Source: Caldilineaceae bacterium
GTDB taxonomy: Bacteria; Chloroflexota; Anaerolineae; Caldilineales; Caldilineaceae
Length of the DNA stretch: 47,251 nucleotides
Direction of reading: 5' to 3'
NCBI GenBank assembly: GCA_014879855.1
Contig: JACSRH010000267.1
Span: 1 to 47,251, forward strand
Shown here piece after piece: positions 43,821 through 47,251 of the stretch (its first letter is position 1; each line of letters begins with the position of its first letter). The notes below the pieces were generated by a model that was given only the letters and a program-made list of their open reading frames with translations, did no database searches and was not told the origin of the DNA. Both the position numbers and the translations under genes were made by a program.

Positions 43821-44978
43821 TCAAAGCGTTTGGGCCGCCGGGTCGAGCGGCAACTGCACAGGCGCGCCGCCCGCCTGGCTGGACATGCGGATCGCCAGCG
43901 TCAGCTCTTGATCCAGGCGCGCCTGCTGCGGGCCGTAGCTCGGCGCGCCGCCGCTGCGCACCGCCTCGACCAGGCTGAGCAGGCAACCAGCCACGCCGAT
44001 CTCATCATCGTGCCACTGGACGCCGTGCCCTTTCACCGCGGGTCGGAAAGGATTCTCCCACGTAACGATCGGCAAGACCGGGTCGCCAGTGTGGGCGACC
44101 ATCGCCACCAACGCACCGCCGTCGTTGCGCTCCCAGCGCCGTTCGAGTGTGATAAAGCGGGGCGCTTCCCCGCCGGGCGCAAGCAGGCTGAGCCACTCCT
44201 GCACCTCCAGGTTGACGCCGACGGTGACGCCCATGCCGCGCTCGGCCAGGAAGCGGCTGCTGCGCCACCAGCGCACCGCCGAATCATAGCCCACGCTTGT
44301 CCAATGGAAGATGCCCACCTGCCCGCCGTCGAACTCGACCATCCCATGCTCCTGGGTCTCGGTGCGTTCCCCGCGCGTGCCGGCCAGCCGCGACCACTGC
44401 GCGGCCAGCGGATACTCGCGCACGATGCCGGTCACCTGCACAGGGCGAGCATCGAAACCAAGATAGCTGCGCATCACGCTGACGCCATGATAGCCGTGCC
44501 CGGCAAAGTCGTTGAAGGACGTATGCACGCGACCAAACAGACCGGAACGAATCAAGGCCAGCTTGATCTGCTCCAGCGGGCGGCGGTGGAACTGTTCGGC
44601 CACCTCGATGCTGACGCCGCGGCGTGTGGCCGCGGCGATGATGGCATCGGCCTCGCTCAGCTTGTGCGCGATGGGCGTCTCCAGCAGGACGTGCAACCCA
44701 GCCTCCACCGCCATCAGACCAACCTCCCCATTGGCGCTGTAAGCCACCGAAACGATGCCGATCTGTGGCGCCTGTTCGCGCACCAGCCGGTCAAGATCGG
44801 TGTACCAGGGCGCGCCGAGGCTCTCGCCGAGTTGCTGCGCCGAAGCACGGCTGCGCCCCCACACGCCGACCAGCTTGACTTCGCCCGGCAACGCCTGCAA
44901 AATCGGGCCGTAAAGATAATCGGATCGTTTGGCCGTCCCTATGATGGCTACACGCAAAGGTTGCTTTTCTGCATTCAT
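43821..44978 (-). CDS. Gfo/Idh/MocA family oxidoreductase
   Basis: 385 residues from ATG 44978, with AAGGAG upstream; the frame open to 45041 would overlap the aldo/keto reductase gene. Rossmann start VAIIGTAKRSDYLYGPILQAL (GxG partly altered to GTA), then the loop VSVAYSANGEV, and LLETPIAHKLSEADAI at the place of the usual EKP motif: the catalytic Lys-Pro is replaced by Thr-Pro, which is unusual. FHRRPLEQIK and FAGHGYHGVSV are in the second domain. It lies 10 bases after the aldo/keto reductase gene. A sugar or inositol substrate is likely; not identified. Confidence 0.85.
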   Translation of the reverse strand: MNAEKQPLRVAIIGTAKRSDYLYGPILQALPGEVKLVGVWGRSRASAQQLGESLGAPWYTDLDRLVREQAPQIGIVSVAYSANGEVGLMAVEAGLHVLLETPIAHKLSEADAIIAAATRRGVSIEVAEQFHRRPLEQIKLALIRSGLFGRVHTSFNDFAGHGYHGVSVMRSYLGFDARPVQVTGIVREYPLAAQWSRLAGTRGERTETQEHGMVEFDGGQVGIFHWTSVGYDSAVRWWRSSRFLAERGMGVTVGVNLEVQEWLSLLAPGGEAPRFITLERRWERNDGGALVAMVAHTGDPVLPIVTWENPFRPAVKGHGVQWHDDEIGVAGCLLSLVEAVRSGGAPSYGPQQARLDQELTLAIRMSSQAGGAPVQLPLDPAAQTL

Positions 44979-44988
44979 GCTTAGCTCC

Positions 44989-45960
44989 TTACCAGGCATA
45001 CGCTTCAGGCGCCGCGCCGCCGGGGCCTGGCCAGATCTCATCCAGCCGCGCTAATAGTTCGGGCGACAGCGTCACGTCCAGCGCACGCAGGTTGCCTTCA
45101 AACTGCGCCATTGTGCGCGGCCCGATGATCGGCGCGGTGACCGCTGGCTGATGGAGCAGCCACGCCAGCGCCACATCCGCTGGGTCCTGGCCGATTTCGG
45201 CACATAGATTCTCGTATGTTTCCAACTGCGCGCGGTGCGTTTCAATCTCTTGTTGAATACGCTCCGAGGAGCGCCTTCCCTCCGCCGCTTTCTTGAGCAC
45301 ACCGCCCAGCAACCCGCCCGCCAACGGACTCCACGGGATCAAGCCCAGCCCAAAGCTTGCGCAGGCCGGGATCACCTCCAGTTCGATCATGCGCGCGTTG
45401 AGATTGTACAGGCTCTGCTCGGAGACCAGACCAAGGAAGTGGCGTTTCTCCGCGGCAAATTGCGCCTGGGCGATGTGCAGGCCGGCAAAGTTGCTGCTGC
45501 CGACATACAGGACTTTGCCCTGACGCACGAGTTGCTCCATTGCCTGCCAGATCTCCTCCCACGGCGTCGAACGTTCGACATGATGCATCTGGTACAGGTC
45601 GATGTGGTCGGTCTGCATCCGGCGCAGGCTGTCTTCGCACGCTTTGCGGATATGATAGGCGGTCAGACCGCGATCGTTGACGCCGTCGCCCATCGCGCCG
45701 TAGACCTTGGTGGCCAGCACGATCTTGTCGCGACGACCGCCGCCCTGCGCCAGCCATTTCCCGATGATCTCCTCAGTATAGCCGACCCGCACTTGAGCGC
45801 CGTAACGATTGGCGGTGTCAAAAAAATTGACGCCCGCCTCCAGCGCCCGATCCATGATCGCAAAACTCTCCGCCTCGGTCGCTAGCGGCCCAAAATTCAT
45901 TGTGCCGAGACAAAGCCGGCTCACCTTCAGGCCGGTGCGTCCAAGATTGGTATATTGCAT
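44989..45960 (-). CDS. Aldo/keto reductase
   Basis: 323 residues, usual size. NADPH-dependent (alpha/beta)8 barrel: GLKVSRLCLGTMNFGPL, NFFDTANRYG (catalytic Asp and Tyr), DKIVLATKVYG (Lys), LYQMHHVERSTP (His), VGSSNFAG, IPWSPLAGGLLGG and APIIGPRTMAQFEGNL. AAAAGGAG precedes the ATG. It is about two-thirds identical by eye to the plus-strand reductase at 46272, from which it diverges. Substrate not known. Confidence 0.92.
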   Translation of the reverse strand: MQYTNLGRTGLKVSRLCLGTMNFGPLATEAESFAIMDRALEAGVNFFDTANRYGAQVRVGYTEEIIGKWLAQGGGRRDKIVLATKVYGAMGDGVNDRGLTAYHIRKACEDSLRRMQTDHIDLYQMHHVERSTPWEEIWQAMEQLVRQGKVLYVGSSNFAGLHIAQAQFAAEKRHFLGLVSEQSLYNLNARMIELEVIPACASFGLGLIPWSPLAGGLLGGVLKKAAEGRRSSERIQQEIETHRAQLETYENLCAEIGQDPADVALAWLLHQPAVTAPIIGPRTMAQFEGNLRALDVTLSPELLARLDEIWPGPGGAAPEAYAW

Positions 45961-46271
45961 GAGGTGCTCCTTTTCGCTTTGGATTGAATGGGTGACGCAC
46001 GTTCATTGTGTGCGAAAGTGACAATTGATGCAAACGACAGGGCGCAGGCGTCTTGCTGGCTGAAGCCCCTGTCCAAAGTGACAATCGAGCCAAAGCGCGG
46101 TATGGTTACAGGCGCATCATCAAAATCAACGCTGCGGCTACGAGGCTATCGGCGTTTATCTGTGTTTCCTTTCAATCAGCCGAACCAAAGCGTCTTGGTT
46201 GACAGACCACTAGATTGAGCGTCCACCTCAGCAGCCGCCAGCACCACAAATCAAAAAAAGGAGATCAAACT
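45961..46271. promoter_or_regulatory. Divergent promoter region with a 60-bp-spaced direct repeat
   Basis: Between the two aldo/keto reductase genes. aaagtgacaattgatgcaaa (46014-46033) and aaagtgacaatcgagccaaa (46074-46093) are direct copies with three differences, spaced exactly 60 bases. A weaker third copy of the second half (atcagccgaaccaaagcg) is at about 46174-46191. A pair of operator sites for a shared regulator is plausible. No convincing -35/-10 pair was found. The plus-strand reductase has AAAGGAG at its start. Confidence 0.5.
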
Positions 46272-47251
46272 ATGGCAGTTAAACATGTCCGTCTCGGCAA
46301 ACATGGCGCGCTCGTCAGCAACCTTTGCCTGGGCACCATGAACTTTGGCTGGGTCACCTCCGAAGAAGACAGCTTCCGCATCATGGATCGTGCGCTCGAA
46401 TTGGGCATCAACTTCTTTGACACGGCGGATGTCTACGGGTGGGCAGACCAGCACGGCGCGACGGAGGAAATCATTGGGCGTTGGTTTGCCCAGGGCGGCG
46501 GTCGCCGCGACGCGGTTGTGCTGGCCACCAAGGTCTACAACCCAGTGACGCGCAAAGGCAACCTGGCGGAGCCCAACAGCGACGGGCGCAGCCTCTCCGC
46601 CTACAAAATCCGCAAACACTGCGAAGGCAGCCTGAAGCGGCTGCAGACGGATTGGATCGATCTCTATCAAATGCATCATGTCGACCGCGAGTGCCCGTGG
46701 GATGAGACGTGGCAGGCCTTTGGCGCGCTGATCAATCAGGGCAAGGTCGCCTACGTCGGCTCCAGCAACTTCGCCGGCTGGGACATTGCCACCGCGTGCC
46801 AGGAGGCTGCCCGCCGCGGCATGATGGGGCTGGCCAGCGAGCAGAGCATCTATCACCTCGACAACCGCATGATCGAGCTGGAAGTCATTCCAGCCTGCCG
46901 CCATTACGGACTGGGGTTGATCCCGTGGAGCCCGCTGGGCGGCGGTCTGCTGGGCGGCGCGCTGGAAAAGGCCAAGGCCGGGCGCCGTATGAACGAGGAC
47001 TTCGAGAAGCAGGTGGAGCAGAAACGCCCGCAGCTTGAAGCCTACGAAGCCCTCTGCCGTGAGCTTGGCGAAGGCCCTGGTGAGGTGGCGCTGGCGTGGC
47101 TGCTGCACAACCCGGCCGTCACCGCGCCGATCATCGGCCCGCGCACCATCGAACAACTGGAGAGCGCGGTGCGCGCCACCGAGATCACGCTCGACGCCGA
47201 CGTGCTCGCCAGGCTGGATGAAATCTTCCCCGGCCCCGGCGGGGAAGCGCC
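46272..47251 (+). CDS. Aldo/keto reductase, 3' end cut by window
   Basis: The frame is open from ATG 46272 to the window edge (326 codons, no stop), so only a few residues should be missing. AAAGGAG lies nine bases upstream. Motifs: VSNLCLGTMNFGWV, NFFDTADVYGW, AVVLATKVYNP, LYQMHHVDREC, VGSSNFAGWDI, IPWSPLGGGLLGGALEKA and APIIGPRTIEQLESAV. Divergent paralogue of the gene at 44989-45960. Confidence 0.92.
   Translation, partial: MAVKHVRLGKHGALVSNLCLGTMNFGWVTSEEDSFRIMDRALELGINFFDTADVYGWADQHGATEEIIGRWFAQGGGRRDAVVLATKVYNPVTRKGNLAEPNSDGRSLSAYKIRKHCEGSLKRLQTDWIDLYQMHHVDRECPWDETWQAFGALINQGKVAYVGSSNFAGWDIATACQEAARRGMMGLASEQSIYHLDNRMIELEVIPACRHYGLGLIPWSPLGGGLLGGALEKAKAGRRMNEDFEKQVEQKRPQLEAYEALCRELGEGPGEVALAWLLHNPAVTAPIIGPRTIEQLESAVRATEITLDADVLARLDEIFPGPGGEA

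Overview
The window reads as one large exopolysaccharide / cell-surface glycan locus, with a shorter block of unrelated metabolic genes at its right end. The likely host is a member of the Chloroflexota (Anaerolineae/Caldilineae-like). This is inferred from the moderately high GC, the surface proteins with long Thr/Pro linkers of the TPTNTP type, a C-terminal LLYLPLI-type ending, the Cys/His-patterned N-terminus before a membrane helix and TolB-like repeats, and GT39 enzymes with C-terminal beta-sandwich domains. No rRNA, tRNA, CRISPR array, transposase or integrase was seen. Almost all genes lie on the minus strand.

Layout, from right to left in the direction of minus-strand transcription. 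Unit A (39168 to 29947): polyprenyl-phosphate sugar-1-phosphate transferase; a complete GDP-D-glycero-alpha-D-manno-heptose pathway (hddC, hddA, gmhA, gmhB); a large membrane-anchored surface protein with TolB-like repeats; a Wzc-like chain-length/tyrosine kinase; and a Wzb-like phosphatase. Unit B (29178 to 25368): a hexapeptide acyltransferase, a GT2 with membrane helices, and a B12-binding radical SAM protein, closed by a clear terminator. Unit C (25119 to 10315): a Wzy/ligase-like membrane protein with TPRs; the four WlbB-WlbC-WlbA-WlbD-like enzymes of the UDP-diacetamido-mannuronate pathway; a DPM1-like GT2, an EmrE-like small flippase-type protein and a GT39 (a polyprenyl-phosphate-sugar branch); a flavoprotein; then acyl carrier protein, SDR reductase, membrane spermidine-synthase-like protein and acyl-adenylating ligase. 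Unit D (9979 to beyond base 1): three LamG-type surface proteins with Thr/Pro linkers, a lipoprotein hydrolase and a Tat-exported NodB-like protein that runs off the left edge.

The most notable finding is that all four units are preceded by the same sequence: a direct repeat TGTCAGC-N4-TGTAAG(C/A). It sits 21-22 bases upstream of a plausible -10 box, and no good -35 is present. This looks like the operator of one activator, with PhoB/OmpR-like geometry, that would bind the whole locus into a single regulon. No regulator gene is in the window.

The right end (39.3 to 47.25 kb) holds a long-form hibernation promoting factor on the plus strand with a strong promoter and a 280-base leader, an isochorismatase-like hydrolase, a second GT39-type enzyme, a Gfo/Idh/MocA oxidoreductase, and two divergent paralogous aldo/keto reductases, the second cut by the window edge. 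Absent from the window are a Wzx-type flippase, an outer-membrane Wza-like exporter and a UDP-GlcNAc 6-dehydrogenase.
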